Source of the DNA: Morchella semilibera
Taxonomy: Eukaryota; Ascomycota; Pezizomycetes; Pezizales; Morchellaceae
Length of the DNA stretch: 64,000 nucleotides
Assembly: GCA_009192285.1 (NCBI GenBank)
Contig: CM018604.1
Location: 3,224,001-3,288,000 of the forward strand
Direction of reading: 5' to 3'
Shown here piece after piece: positions 45,454 to 56,900 of this stretch. The translations under genes were made by a program, and so were the position numbers. Each line of letters begins with the position of its first letter. The stretch's first letter is position 1. The notes beneath the pieces are model-generated. The model was not told the DNA's origin and did not search any database. It worked only from the letters and a program-made list of their open reading frames with translations.

Positions 45454-46974
45454 TTAAAGCATGTACTCGTCGTCATCCCAACCACAGAACGAAACATCCG
45501 CGGTTGCGTTGTGCGGTGCAACAAGAAGTTGGTGCCTGGTGTTCCAGTCGATCTGTTGTTGGGTTGCAGCCGCTCCGTTGACGTTTGGCAGAAGAGCAGC
45601 ATACGGATTAGCAGGAATTGGAAACCTCATGCTACGTCCAGCCGACTCCTCAATCACAATTAGCTGGCTTGATCTACAGGATATGTTAGTGAATACTTCA
45701 ACGATCTCACACTATGGCAGGTCTTACCCAGATGGCTCTCCTCCAGTGGTGGGCATTTTCGTGGCTTGGCTATTTAGATGATTGGCAGCCTGAGGAAGAT
45801 TGCTCAATCTCTGCATTATTTCCGTGAAGCTATTCGCTGCCTGGTTCTCTCCGTTGTTACCAGTATGCTGTCCTGGTCACGATTAGCTGCTACCTGAGGA
45901 GAAAAGAGGGTATGTGAATCACCTTCACCTCTTACAGAATCGAGTTCCTTCTTATCAGGCACGCTTTGCCTCTCCCATGCTGGTATACGTGTACTAATTT
46001 GTGATGCCTCATTTACTTGAGGTGTACGGGAAAACGCAAGGGACGGGACGCGGGCCGGTGGTGGGCTTCGGCTCAGCCTGGCACGAGCAGGCAGGGCCGA
46101 TGTGCTCCTAAGCTGAATATCACCATCGTTAATAAGTTTCATTTGGTCGTCATAGTTGCTAGCTCGCATCCGCTGATCCTCAGTTCTAGAGAAAAGACTT
46201 TGAGTTGATTGCGTTTGACGGACAGGTTGCGGCGGACGATCATCTTCTTTCATTATAGTGAGAGTTGTGGCGTCAAGCCGAGACCTATTTCGACCCGAGA
46301 ACATGCGTTCAGACGTCCGCCGCCACTCATCTGACCCAGAGGCCCTACGGTGCGCATCCCTAGGAGTTGTATTATGAGACAGGTGACTTTGCATATCCCT
46401 AGCGGGAGCCCTTGGGGGGCCCAGAGGCTGTGAAGGACTGGTGCCCCCTTGACGTTGGCTTCTAATGATTTCCTTAATTAGGATTTGTTTTTCATGGGGG
46501 AGTTTCAAGTGGAGGTACTCACTGGCTGCCATGTCGACCGATATCGGAATCATCTACGGCGGTCTTGACTACCCTTGCCATGAAATCGGTTGTCTGTGCT
46601 AGAGTCTGACAAGCCTCCCAAATGGCCCTGTGTGCACTTCTCAGGCTTTGCGACCACGCAATCTCGATGTCATTGTACCGAGTGAGAAGCGTGTTCCTCC
46701 TTTTGTTGAGCTGGTCCTCGCGATTATTGTTTTGATGCCACCCGCCGTTATGTCCGTTACCGCGGTTGCGCACAGCATCTATTTCCTCTTGGTTAAGGCG
46801 GATCTCATCCAGTAGTTGGGTTTTATGTTCATGGGCCCTGTTTTGGAGTCGAAATGTGTCTTCGTAGAGCCTCTGAAACGCCACCCGATCCTCTCTTCTG
46901 GTGCTTCCATGGCCGTTGTATAAGTTGCGGTATCTCGTAATATCCGAACGGTTCCTCCTGTCCACCCCCATCAT
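45454..46974 (-). CDS. Four-exon orphan protein, 450 residues
   Basis: Exons (minus) 46974-46523, 46461-45894, 45840-45728 and 45673-45454. The introns are 61, 53 and 54 nt. Donors are GTGAGT, GTAGCA and GTAAGA, and acceptors ATTAG, ACCAG and TGTAG. All three joins keep the frame, which is the main support. Residues 1-150 are helical and charged (FQRLYEDTFRLQNRAHEHK, EDQLNKRRNTLLTRYNDIEI), probably a coiled coil. Residues 150-340 are a disordered Arg/Ser/Pro region. The C-terminus reads EIMQRLSNLPQAANHLNSQ, then FPIPANPYAALLPNVNGA and ends CGWDDDEYML. No family recognised. Retained introns would give two overlapping shorter frames (151 and 245 codons). Confidence 0.8.
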
Positions 46975-48334
46975 GTTCGGGTAACAGGGATATACCAGAG
47001 ACTGGTCTTGGCGGGGCAGCGGAGCAATCGAGCTGCAAAATCCCCACCACTGTTGGGCCGGGACAAAAGAAGGTTTCCTTTTTTTTTTTAAGAATTCTTC
47101 TGCAGGTGAGGAGCTGGGGGTAGAGGGAAGGGATGAAGTTCACAATCAAGTCGAGAAATTTAGAAACCAGAAAGCAAGCAGACCATTGTCCGGGTAACAT
47201 CATCTCACTTAAACTGACCGGCGGCGGTGTGAGACACTTTGAATGTGTATTACAGGCAGGTACGATATTATAGATGATTCGATATATTTTTCGGATGGTG
47301 AAATGTATTTTAATTATCTGGATCCATGGGTTCTAAGACTACGTACGGGGTGTCAAGACAGGGGGGTGGTGGCACATGTAACACCATATGAATTCAAAAA
47401 GACTTTCCATGTGTATACATGGTATATATATAATATAAATGAATAGGGGACAAAGTACCATAAACCTTTTGCAGAGAAATATTCGATGAGCATGGGAAGC
47501 ACCCCAGAAGGGAAAACAAGTAGCCCATTAAGCCATCATGATATCAGACCTCCGTTTCTGCGGCACAAATACACGTACCTCTACCTCTTCCGCCTCCTAC
47601 ACCTCCCTTAGCCGTGCATGCATGCCGCCGCTAGATGAACTCTTTCCGCGGTTACCACAACCACCGTAACCTGCTTGATCGGCTCATGAGTTTTGCCTTG
47701 TTTATAGACTGGGCTGCGCTGGCACTGCTACTTGAGGACACGAGGATAATGACATGACAAGTACGTATTGGTACATGTATTTAACTACATACTTTATATG
47801 TATAAAGAAAGATCAACCTACTCTCCTGTTATTATACCATATTACTACATACATATATAGAGCACGCATGATCTAGCGCATTTTTATAGGCATGGCCCTC
47901 CCGCCGATCTGACCGCCCGAGCCAACGCATGATTAAGGGTCTATCTATAGGGATTATAGCGGAGATTATATATATGCCTTTATTAACTGGATCACTGCTC
48001 CTGATTCTAAATGTGAAAATCTCTCCCCCATTATTTCGACAGGAGCATACAGCTTCAATGAATAAAAACATAATGAAGGACAACCATAATTAAGCGGCGA
48101 GAGGACACCGGTCTCCCCTATAGACGTTGGACCAATAGATTAGTTTATAATGTTCCCCAGGATCTTAAATATCAATGTGGTAGTATCTGTTCCTATGTTA
48201 TGCAGATTCAGCTTCCCCAGCTTATAAACCCTTCCATATCTATAACAATCGACTTCACTTGATTGTCAAGATACTGTCTGCACTATCTTGCTTACTGATA
48301 CCATTAAAGAGGAAAGAGAGGAAAGGGAATTGTA
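46975..48334. other. Intergenic, no gene seen
   Basis: 5' flank of the 46974 gene. A 67-codon plus frame at 47243-47446 is preceded by an acceptor-like TTACAG but has no partner. Confidence 0.4.
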
Positions 48335-48621
48335 GCAAGGCTGGGGCGGGCTGGAAAGAAATTGATAAAAGAAAAAAGGGGAAGGATGAAGTGATAAGTT
48401 TAGAGGCGGCCTACCTGGTGAATGATGAGTCTCGAGATAGTGAGCGCATCGGGCTGGCGAGTGCTGAAGATATTGTTGTTTTTCTATGTTTAGTTTTTTT
48501 TTGTGTGTGATTTTGGCAGGGTGAGGGATGAGGGGAGGAGAATAGGCCCACTCCAGAGGGGAGAGGGTCATTACCATAGCCTAAAGGCTGGATGCAATTA
48601 ATGAAGTAAACAAAAAAAAAA
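48335..48621 (+). mobile_element. LINE 3' fragment, copy B
   Basis: The best-preserved tail copy. The coding-like end reads WKEIDKRKKGKDEVISLEAA and YLVNDESRDSERIGLASAED, followed by a 3' region with GGGTGAGGGATGAGGGGAGG, CATAGCCTAAAGGCTGGATG and an A-run at 48612-48621. The 5' side is truncated. Confidence 0.7.
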
Positions 48622-48921
48622 TACTGATACCATTCTGCCCGCAGTGTCTTCGGTAAACCTGCTTCCAGAGCATAAATTCTAACAGCGTTTAATTATCAGT
48701 GCAGCCTTGACAAATGTACCAAGATACCGCGGCGCCCAAAACTAAACACGGAGGAAATAAGAGGAGGATATGTGTCATGTTTGGAGCCACAATTAAAAAA
48801 GGGGTGTTTTTCACACCTATTGTTATAGGCATTGAGCGCACAGAACGTGATATCTCCCGCCACCCCAGTCATCCAAGAATAAAACAACGGGTGGTACCTG
48901 ATAACCATCATAGCGTTCACA

Positions 48922-50178
48922 ATGGACGCCCGCGCTGACAGCACTCAAAAGCCAGTTGCTACTGGAAGCAACTTACAATCCAAAAGACCCGTGCGTCAGA
49001 TCTATATGCCCGATTTACCAAGGTTTCAGGTGCCGGGTACAGACGGGGGCTCATCGTTGAAAAGGCAAAAGCCGGGTCTCTACTTAAACGATTTACCTCA
49101 ATTCGACGTGGGCTCACTCAAACGCAAGGCTGCCGAAGAATTTACCCAAGAGGACCTGGGGTTTTCGAGTAATTCACTGGACGGCACTACCATTGCAGCT
49201 AGCCCCCAGGAGCGGACTTTGCAGCCTGCATTTGACCTCCCAAGTCATGAAATATTTGAGAGCGATTCCCTTGATTTAGGTCTTATAGATTCCTTCTATG
49301 GGCAAGGTAGCTCCCGCGTTGAGAGCAACACCATCGAAACCGATATCTTTGGAGATGTAGATTTTACCGGTGGTAGTAATGATACTGGTGAAGCCATGTC
49401 CATGAATGAGATGTTATTCCAAAACCCCGCTGCACGCATCGACCGCGACGAGCCCGGTGTTCTCAAGTTCCACCCCACTGCCGTGGATGATGGATCACTG
49501 TTCGCAACTACTATGTACAATGGACAAGTTATGCCCGCAATTAATACCATGGCATATATGACAAAGCACCATCATCCACCTACAACTCCGGACAACGACG
49601 ACAGCGAGGCCCCGACACGCGCCACAGACCATCTACCAAACATTTCCGAGCAAGCTGAAGTGTTTTCTCTCCAAGGCGACATTTTCTCAGTTGTCGAGAG
49701 AGATGGTGTTACTTTGCCTTCAATCAACTCTACGAACATGTTGATGGCACCCTCAGAGCCTAGAGCTGAAAGCCCGCCAGCCGCCGCCGAGATGTCCAAT
49801 GTTACTACAAGACGGGGGGGTAGGAAACCTTTTGCACCAAATCATCCACCCCCACCTGTACATGTTTGGGACCGAACGGAGCCATCTTCGATGATGGACC
49901 TGTTGAACGAACACTTTGTTGACGTGTGCATTGACCATACCCTGGATAAGCTCCATCTCCATCGCTGGCCGTGGGAAGGAGCCCTGAACGGATGTACCGC
50001 TGACCCTGTAGAAGTAGAACGAGTAGTTTTGATAACTAATTTCTATCGGTATCCCGATGGAAGCATGAGTAATCTGAGCTGGGGTGATGTGACTCACCCT
50101 CTCATGATATGCATATCTTGCGGCAAAGAGTTGGAAAAAGGAAAGCGCTGTCAGCTTCGTAAAAAATTACTTGCGTAG
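48922..50178 (+). CDS. Orphan protein with a C-terminal CxxC module, 418 residues
   Basis: Single exon, ATG in good context (TCACAATGGAC). It opens with two related short units (IYMPDLPRFQV and LYLNDLPQFDV), each followed by SLKR and further basic residues that may serve as nuclear signals. A long acidic, disordered middle follows. The last 100 residues look folded (ITNFYRYPDGSMSNLSWGDV) and end with C-x2-C-x9-C (MICISCGKELEKGKRC). The end aligns with the C-terminus of the 51997 gene, so the two are probably diverged paralogues. Function unknown. Confidence 0.75.
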   Translation: MDARADSTQKPVATGSNLQSKRPVRQIYMPDLPRFQVPGTDGGSSLKRQKPGLYLNDLPQFDVGSLKRKAAEEFTQEDLGFSSNSLDGTTIAASPQERTLQPAFDLPSHEIFESDSLDLGLIDSFYGQGSSRVESNTIETDIFGDVDFTGGSNDTGEAMSMNEMLFQNPAARIDRDEPGVLKFHPTAVDDGSLFATTMYNGQVMPAINTMAYMTKHHHPPTTPDNDDSEAPTRATDHLPNISEQAEVFSLQGDIFSVVERDGVTLPSINSTNMLMAPSEPRAESPPAAAEMSNVTTRRGGRKPFAPNHPPPPVHVWDRTEPSSMMDLLNEHFVDVCIDHTLDKLHLHRWPWEGALNGCTADPVEVERVVLITNFYRYPDGSMSNLSWGDVTHPLMICISCGKELEKGKRCQLRKKLLA

Positions 50179-51022
50179 TTTCCCGATAGGATATTAGGAA
50201 GATTAGTGCTATACCTCCTGTCTAGTATCTTGTGCTAGATGTGGCACGGTGATTGGTGTCGGATGTTAGTGTAAAACTGGAAAAGGTCTATGAGTTTATC
50301 AATACCGAGAGCTAGGTAATTGGGTTGCGCCCACCTTATTTTGTAGAGTACATATCTGTCAGGGCGCAGGAAACCTTGCTGCTTGTATCTACTCATTTTT
50401 GTGAGAATAAATTACTAAAGTATTCTCGTTAATTTGCATCTGTATCCTGCCGGTGATCGACGATAAAACCTGCTGGTGTTTTCCTTAAACATGCCCTCCG
50501 CGCTATCCTTATTAGAGCGTGTTGGCCACACTCACATTTTCAAATTTTGAGTTCAGATTTTGAGCTCTCGGCGGGCTATCCACACAAAAACCAGCCGCCA
50601 AGAAATAAATTCTTAGGCTCAGAAGTTCTTGGCCAATACGCTCTATTACACCACCGACACTTTCAAATATAGAAAATTCAGAACGTAAGAAAATCAGCAC
50701 TGATAATTATCGACAGAGTTTTAAAGTTCCTTTCTCCATTTAAGGTCCTTTGCAACCGCAGTATTTATGAATGGGGGGGGGGAGAAATTTGAGAAGCTAA
50801 TGACTGCGGGGAAATTACCAAAATATTTTGTTTATGTTGTCTTGTTTTGTTATGTGTAATTTTATTTATTGTTTTTAGTATTTTTTTTTGACGAGGAATA
50901 TTGTAGCCTGCCTCCAAAGGGTGGGAGGAAACATTTTGCATTAAGTCTGAGCAACCGCTTAGGGCTAGGGGTGAATATCCCGATCATGGTGGATCACTCG
51001 TAACCAGAATACCTCGCGACTC
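50179..51022. other. Intergenic, no gene seen
   Basis: 3' flank of the 48922 gene. There is a G-run at 50774-50782. A CGAGTGAT box at 50983-51000 lies directly beside LINE copy C. Confidence 0.45.
50983..51000 (-). repeat. CGAGTGAT box, copy 10
   Basis: Minus-strand CGAGTGATCCACCATGAT, 22 bp from the A-tail of a LINE copy. Confidence 0.5.
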
Positions 51023-51320
51023 TTTTTTTTTTTTTTTTTTTTTTGTTTACTTCATTAATTACATCCAGCCTTAGGGCTATGGTAATGACCCTCTTCCCTC
51101 TGAAGTGAGCCTGTTTCCTCCCCTCATCCCTCACCCTGACAGCACACACAAGAGGGGGGGGCGCCGGCAGGCGGGGGCGGAGGCGAGGTCATCCCCAGCT
51201 TCCGCAATACACTCCATCCTAGCGCGCTCATTATCGAGCCTCATCATTCGCCAGGTAGGCAACCTAGGCTCCATCCTTTCGCCCTCTCCTTTAATCTCCC
51301 CCCATCAATTCCTTTCTAGC
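51023..51320 (-). mobile_element. LINE 3' fragment, copy C
   Basis: Minus orientation. The A-tail shows as a T-run at 51023-51044, then GTTTACTTCATTAATTACAT, CCTTAGGGCTATGG and CCTCATCCCTCACCC. Homology with copy B continues through CATCATTCGCCAGGTAGGC to about 51320. Truncated at the 5' end. Confidence 0.7.
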
Positions 51321-51996
51321 CTTTTATTTATTTCTTTATTTATTTTTTTATTTTTTTTGTTTACACCACTAACACTTTGTGACCCGCCAAGTTCCCCGTG
51401 ATTATGGCGACGACACTCGCTGGTCGGATTCACTGAGTACTATTTAAGGGCCCAAAGTTATATACATATAGTAACTACTATATCTCCAACTTCTAGCGCC
51501 TGTGAGAGTTTAGGCGACTTTGCCCGTGAAGCTATCGTCATGTTCCACGCTGGATGCAACCCTGTAAAACATATATTCACAACTCTTCCCAGGCTATCCA
51601 CAACCAGTACACTATATTATGCGGGCAGCCTACAAGCGGGGGTGGTACTACTTACTAAACCTTGTATATTCAAGACACGTAGGAGTGATGTCCGGACCTT
51701 GTCGAATTTTGGCATCCTGCCACTGGTCTGCCTGCGTATAGCCACATAGACATTGACATGTGGTAAATTGTTCCATCTCTTCCAGGAACACTTCACCCGT
51801 CCCCCATTCCTTTTCAAGTTCACTCGCTATTGTATTTACAATCTTTCCTAGAATCAACCGCCAGAAATCCTCTGCTCTCACTTGCTTAGTCTGCTAAGAA
51901 TAGAGAAAAGGAGCGACATGATGCAGAGCCCAGGTACCCACCTCCCTTTCATTTTCGTGATAATTACTGTAATACGCTCCGATTGTTTATCCACTC
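51321..51996. other. Intergenic, no gene seen
   Basis: T-rich and otherwise featureless. It would include the promoter of the 51997 gene. Confidence 0.4.
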
Positions 51997-52972
51997 ATGT
52001 ACGTCACTTTCGTTAACAAACCTTCTCGAAAAGAAGATATCGAGGAAGAGCAGATCAAGGAAGACCCATTCTACACAGGGAAACCAGGTAAAGCAACGTC
52101 TCCGCTTGGCATCAACAGGGGTTTACGAAATTTGTTATCGACTAACACACTAAGCTGGAGTTCATGGCGAAACGTCGGGAGAAGAAGAGCACATTGGAGA
52201 AAATACCCTAAGCGCAGAAGAGCTAGCAACGACATTGGAGAGTAGAAGCATACCTCGATTTACCCTTTCCGAGATCGAGGATGTCATCCGAAGCCCTGGA
52301 TTGAAAGCAGAACTAGGGGGAAATAAAGTCCCTGTTTCCAACTCTCAAGAGTCTCAAGAGTTCGGTGAGGGTGAAGGCATTTCTACTAGTGCGGAGGACT
52401 CCAACGAGGAGAAAATTATTCTTACAACTCGTGATTTCTTGAGGGAAGGGGTTCCATATCGCGCATATGGATCTGCTCACTCCCATGGCCGCGACCCTAG
52501 TAAGAAGAAGAAAGGTCCAAGGCGAGACCGGATCCTCTCAGCATCGAAAAACATTCTCTCAAGTAAGGATCGTACTCGTGCAGAGCTAAAGCTATCAATA
52601 TCTGATCCCATACAACTTCCTCGTCCACTGTTACATCCTTGGCACCCTTCAACACCCGACGCTATTTTCGAGCGTCTTTGTTTCCATTTTAGGGATCATT
52701 GCGTGGACGTTGCCGATAATACCGTTATCATACACAAAGACTTCAAGTGCTCGCTGAATTGTAAAAAGTCTCCTGTTCATTGGCGGTGGTTGGCTAAACC
52801 GACGGGAGTGTTTACGCTTTTAGAGGATGGGAGAGAAACCTGTGTAAACGACCCAGGATATAGTGTACCGATTATGATGTGCAAAATGTGCGAACACCGG
52901 ATTGACCTTAAGAGTGTACGCTGTACTATCGGATATGCGGTCACCCCTACGGCCCCGGGTAGGAGGCCCTAG
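51997..52972 (+). CDS. Orphan protein with a C-terminal CxxC module, two exons, 302 residues
   Basis: Exons 51997-52087 and 52155-52972. The 67-nt intron has GTAAAG, a GACTAAC branch and CTAAG, and the phase-1 join reads TGKPAGVHGETS. The first half is acidic and polar, and the centre basic (PSKKKKGPRRDR). The last 110 residues look folded (FHFRDHCVDVADNTVIIHKD, HWRWLAKPTGVFTLLEDG) and end with C-x2-C-x10-C (MMCKMCEHRIDLKSVRC). Placement, order and spacing of these elements match the end of the 48922 protein two kilobases away. An earlier start is possible. Function unknown. Confidence 0.75.
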
Positions 52973-54053
52973 CAGTGGGGTAGGTATGGGACCTTTAGGT
53001 CAGAAGGTATTGTATCTGTTGATTTTGAAACTTGCACCTTTCGCGGAATAATGGGCCGAATGAACATATTAAACTAAGAGGTGCTACCATTGCCTTCGCA
53101 AGTATGTAGGTCATAGGGCCAGTTATTATTACCGGCATGCTGGGATTGTTTTAGTGTTACAGCCGATCGCTTTTTGACTATAATAAAGGTTTCTCTGAGC
53201 GAGTGTGGGCATACGATGTGTAGTGTTTGTCAGCTTTGTCTAGAAAACAAATACCTTCAGTTAGTCGCTTAGAAAATCGCTTTTTTCTATTGTGTTCCGT
53301 TCGAAAACAATCAGATCCCCAAATAAGACGGGTTCAAGTTGCTTTACTTGTAGTAAATCTTGCTCTTTCCCGCTTGTGCCTATAGACATGGTGGTTTAGC
53401 TTCTGCAAAGGCTCTTTACAAGGTGTTATGTACATACATGTACCTCTTGAAATATATATTCTTCACATTAAAAAGAACAACTGACGGAAAGCTACATGCA
53501 CTGGAAGTACGTGGTACCCTTGCTATGATGGGCTTTTATAGCTCTTTTTGATTGTATGGTAGAGATGGGAATTATTGAAAACGGCAAAACATAACCGCAC
53601 ACGCTCAGGTAAGAGTTTTGTCCAGGTAGCCTGCGTACGGTGCTCTGTTTGGGCCTGCCTTGTTTTATATTACGTCAGCCCTCAAGATAAATTTCCATAA
53701 AACGACTTAAAACGTAGCTGTCAAAGTTCTTGCCTGAGATGAGAAAAAAGGGAAGACATACTTCTTTCGTCGGTTTGACGGGCGGGGTAATGATTTCGGT
53801 AGTGGGAATTAAACTTCAACCCCTCCGCAAGTCGCTACATGCGTTATGTTAGTATGCCAAGCATCCTGGTGTGGTGGTTCTTCTCGCAACAATTGTCTCA
53901 CTTACTCAGGATAAAGTTCATTGTTCTCTGGCCCCCACATGTATAAACGGCGCCCATGCCCACCACCATGCTTATACCAGGAGCACTCCCTCGGTTTCAA
54001 TACCCAGCCGGCATATTCCCGTAACATAGATCCCAGAGCTCCGACCGCACCCA
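52973..54053. other. Intergenic, no gene seen
   Basis: No supported gene. The last 100 bp before 54054 are C-rich leader-like sequence. Confidence 0.45.
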
Positions 54054-55248
54054 ATGGATATCGGCCGCAAAGTCAAGGACGAAGCCATCGAACGCCTCAT
54101 CGCCGACCAACAGCGCATCATAACCCACATCCTGAGCACACGGCAGAGCCTGCGCCGGATCCAGTCGCAACGCATCCAACTACACCGCGACCTGAAGGCC
54201 GAGTGCCGCAAGGTCAACAGCGACAACAAGGCCGTGATCGACAGCTACGAGGAGCACCTAACCGCCCACGGGGACCTCGCGGGGCGCCTCGAGGAGGACC
54301 TAGAGAGCTTGGAGAAGCGGCTGGCGGATACGGATAATACGCTGGAGGGCTTGGTGGGACCGCTTCATGTGGAGCTCTGGCATGAGAAGGTGGGCTTGAC
54401 GAATGCGAAATTCCTCGAGCAGTGGAATAGGGTTGTGGCGGTGCTGTACTGGGTTTGTATTGTGCTGATGGCGGTGAATGTGGGCCTGTTTGTGTTTTCG
54501 GTGTTGTGGGTGGCGGCGAATCCGGAGGATCGGGCTCCGCTGAAGAGGGTGCCGCGGGAGGAGAGGTATAGGTCTGTGGTTAAGCCGGTATGTTTGCGTT
54601 GCTCTCGCGCCTTTTGAAATTGGGCGCTGCTGATTTGGGGACTAGCTGTGGGATCAAGGAACCTTTGCGATGGATAGATACAGGGATTATTATTTTAGCG
54701 GGAACCTGCGGGACCCACTGTATGGTGCCGTCACGGATGACGAGATAGAGGAGCTGAAGGAGTATTTGGAGGCGGAGAGGAAGCGGCTTGTGGAGGGGGT
54801 TCGGTCGGGCGTTCCGGTGAGGGATTTCCGGAAGACGTGGAATACCATCCGAAAGGAGGCAGAAATTCAGGAGGGGATATTTAAAGAATACGCGAGGAAA
54901 GTCCGAGAGGCCGAGGGGCTGGATGGAGAGCCAACGAGGCAGGAGGTGGAACAGTATAGGCTGGATTGGGTAAGGGGTCCGCAGGTGGAGGAGGGAGCCG
55001 CCGTCGATTTTGGTAGTGTTGATCATGAGGCTGGAGAGGTTGGCCGGGGGGTTGAAAAGGGTGGTGATGGGGTTGAAAAGATAAGTTATGGGGTTGAAAT
55101 AATAGATAGGAGGGAGGCTGAAGAAGGAGATGACGGGATTGAACAAAAAGAGGGCCGGAAGGAGGACGGAATTAAACAAAAAGAGGAAGAGGTTGGACTA
55201 AAAGGTGACCATAAGGATACACTCAAGGGCTGGAGTATTCTCGATTAA
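54054..55248 (+). CDS. Coiled-coil membrane protein, two exons, about 378 residues
   Basis: Exons 54054-54587 and 54646-55248, with a 58-nt intron (GTATGT, GCTGCTGAT, ACTAG) in phase 0. Residues 5-100 form a long charged helix with a coiled-coil pattern. Residues about 127-154 are one or two closely spaced membrane spans (VVAVLYWVCIVLMAVNVGLF and on). A short basic linker follows (PLKRVPREERYRS). Exon 2 adds a second helical part (EIEELKEYLEAERKRLVEG) and a repetitive Gly/Val/Glu/Lys tail (GVEKGGDGVEKISYGVE). The layout resembles organelle-membrane coiled-coil proteins, but I cannot assign a family. Asp and Asn codons switch from GAC/AAC to GAT/AAT around codon 90. Confidence 0.75.
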
Positions 55249-56900
55249 GAAGAAAAAGCATCACTGTTACCCCTTGAGAATAAACAACTCGCGTAACTGA
55301 GGGCTTGTGGACCTTCACACTGGAGGCCAAGCTAGAATATTGCGAAATATTTCTCACTTCCAAAATCGAACTAGAGGTCTCCGCAAAGCTAGACCCCGCA
55401 TTTCAGGATCTTTGTCTGCATTGTTTCTTTGTTTGTGAGCATGTGTAATGTATCTCGCAATTGGACAATCACTTTGTACATACCCGTTTATGTCGCGAAA
55501 CAAAGAAAAGGTCCAGGGGATTAGCGAGGGATTGCATCCGGCGATGTTCCCGCGTCTCTGCTCATACTCATGCTCGCTCCTTGTTTCTCCCGATGCTGCT
55601 ATAGATTATGTCGCAGGTTAAACGCGAGACTATCGAAAAGTAATCTGTCGTGCTTCAACGAAGTCCTTTGCTCACCCTGATGTTGGTGGGTGCCAAGGCG
55701 GGTGAGTCATCAAATTCCGCGGCTCTACCCAGGACTCCACAGAAGCTAGACATAGGCCTCGATAATGGTGATGGTATTAAGTACATGTAGTATCGTGGGC
55801 ATTAGATCCTGAGAGTTTCCTACTAGCGACCCAGTTCCAACTTCCCTCGTGATGGTGGGAAAACAACTCTTGTGTTGGGGTATTGCGCGCTGCCGAGACA
55901 ATCGAGTGATGCCCCGTGACCAAGCGCACGTGATGTTATCTTTGCGAGTGACGACTCGTGACTCATTGGGCGTTTCTTTTTTTTTTTTTTGTTTGATTCG
56001 TTGGTTGTCGCACTGCCCCAGAACTACCCTCCTTCCGCCGCCATCTTCGAGCAAAACAAATATTAAAAAAAACATAGGAAAATTTAATAAAACTCCATTC
56101 TCACTTCATTCTGTCCCAGCTTTCACTCGATTTCTTTTCTATCGGTTGTATTCCGTTTCTCTTTCTTTTCCTTCTTCATCCTCTTCGCCCTCCTCCTTCC
56201 ATCTGCACTCCGTCCACTGCTTCCAGATGGATGTCCAACGCCTCTTCTGTTCCTTTCTCCGTCTATGGCAATTGCCCTATCGTTGTATGGTTTGGCGCTT
56301 TCGCCCTGCTCCCGGCAGTGCGGGTGCATTTGGGTGGCTGGTCGGGTTCAATCATGTGGATATATCTATCGTGAGGTTGGTTGGCTGCTTCTGTGTGGCC
56401 TGCGGAGGTTTCAGTTCTCTCGCTCTGTGGAACTCCTGCGCTGTGCTTGAGAAGAGGTAAGTTATGGCTTTGTAGTGGTGGGGGTCCGTGTTTAGTGGGG
56501 GAATGAAATTTTTGTGCAAGCTACTCTAATTGCTATCCGCGTACCGGAGGCGACTTGGAGTTATAGGTGGGGATTAGATATGTCCAGACCTACTTCGAGC
56601 AATGTATTAGGGATGGTAATTTCTTCGTCCCTGACATCGATAGCTGTTGGGGGGGGTATTTGGCTGATTTATTTCTCTACCCGTCTCACGCGCGAACATC
56701 TGCATATTTCCTGGTCTTTGCCCATGTGCTATATTCTCTAAATGATTTAGCTACCTAGAACCCCTAAGATCTAACAACGACATTTCCAAAACCTTCTTCC
56801 CTACTGTGCCCATCAACGTTCAACTCCGCAAACTCTCTATTGTTAGCTCCTCCTTTTCTCTGCCCTGTTCTAATCAGTCATCTTTCCAACAGCACATGAT
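55249..56900. other. Intergenic, no gene seen
   Basis: About 1.6 kb. It contains two CGAGTGAT boxes 25 bp apart (55903-55920, 55945-55965) and a T-run at 55978-55990. Open frames between 55849 and 56758 look like composition effects. Confidence 0.4.
55903..55965 (+). repeat. CGAGTGAT boxes, copies 11 and 12
   Basis: CGAGTGATGCCCCGTGAC and CGAGTGACGACTCGTGACTC in tandem. The second also contains the AP-1-like core TGACTCA. Confidence 0.55.

Noticed and set aside
55978-56010. Fifth LINE tail (T-run followed by GTTTGATTCGTTGG)
   Set aside because: Only the T-run and four bases agree. The rest does not match the shared tail.
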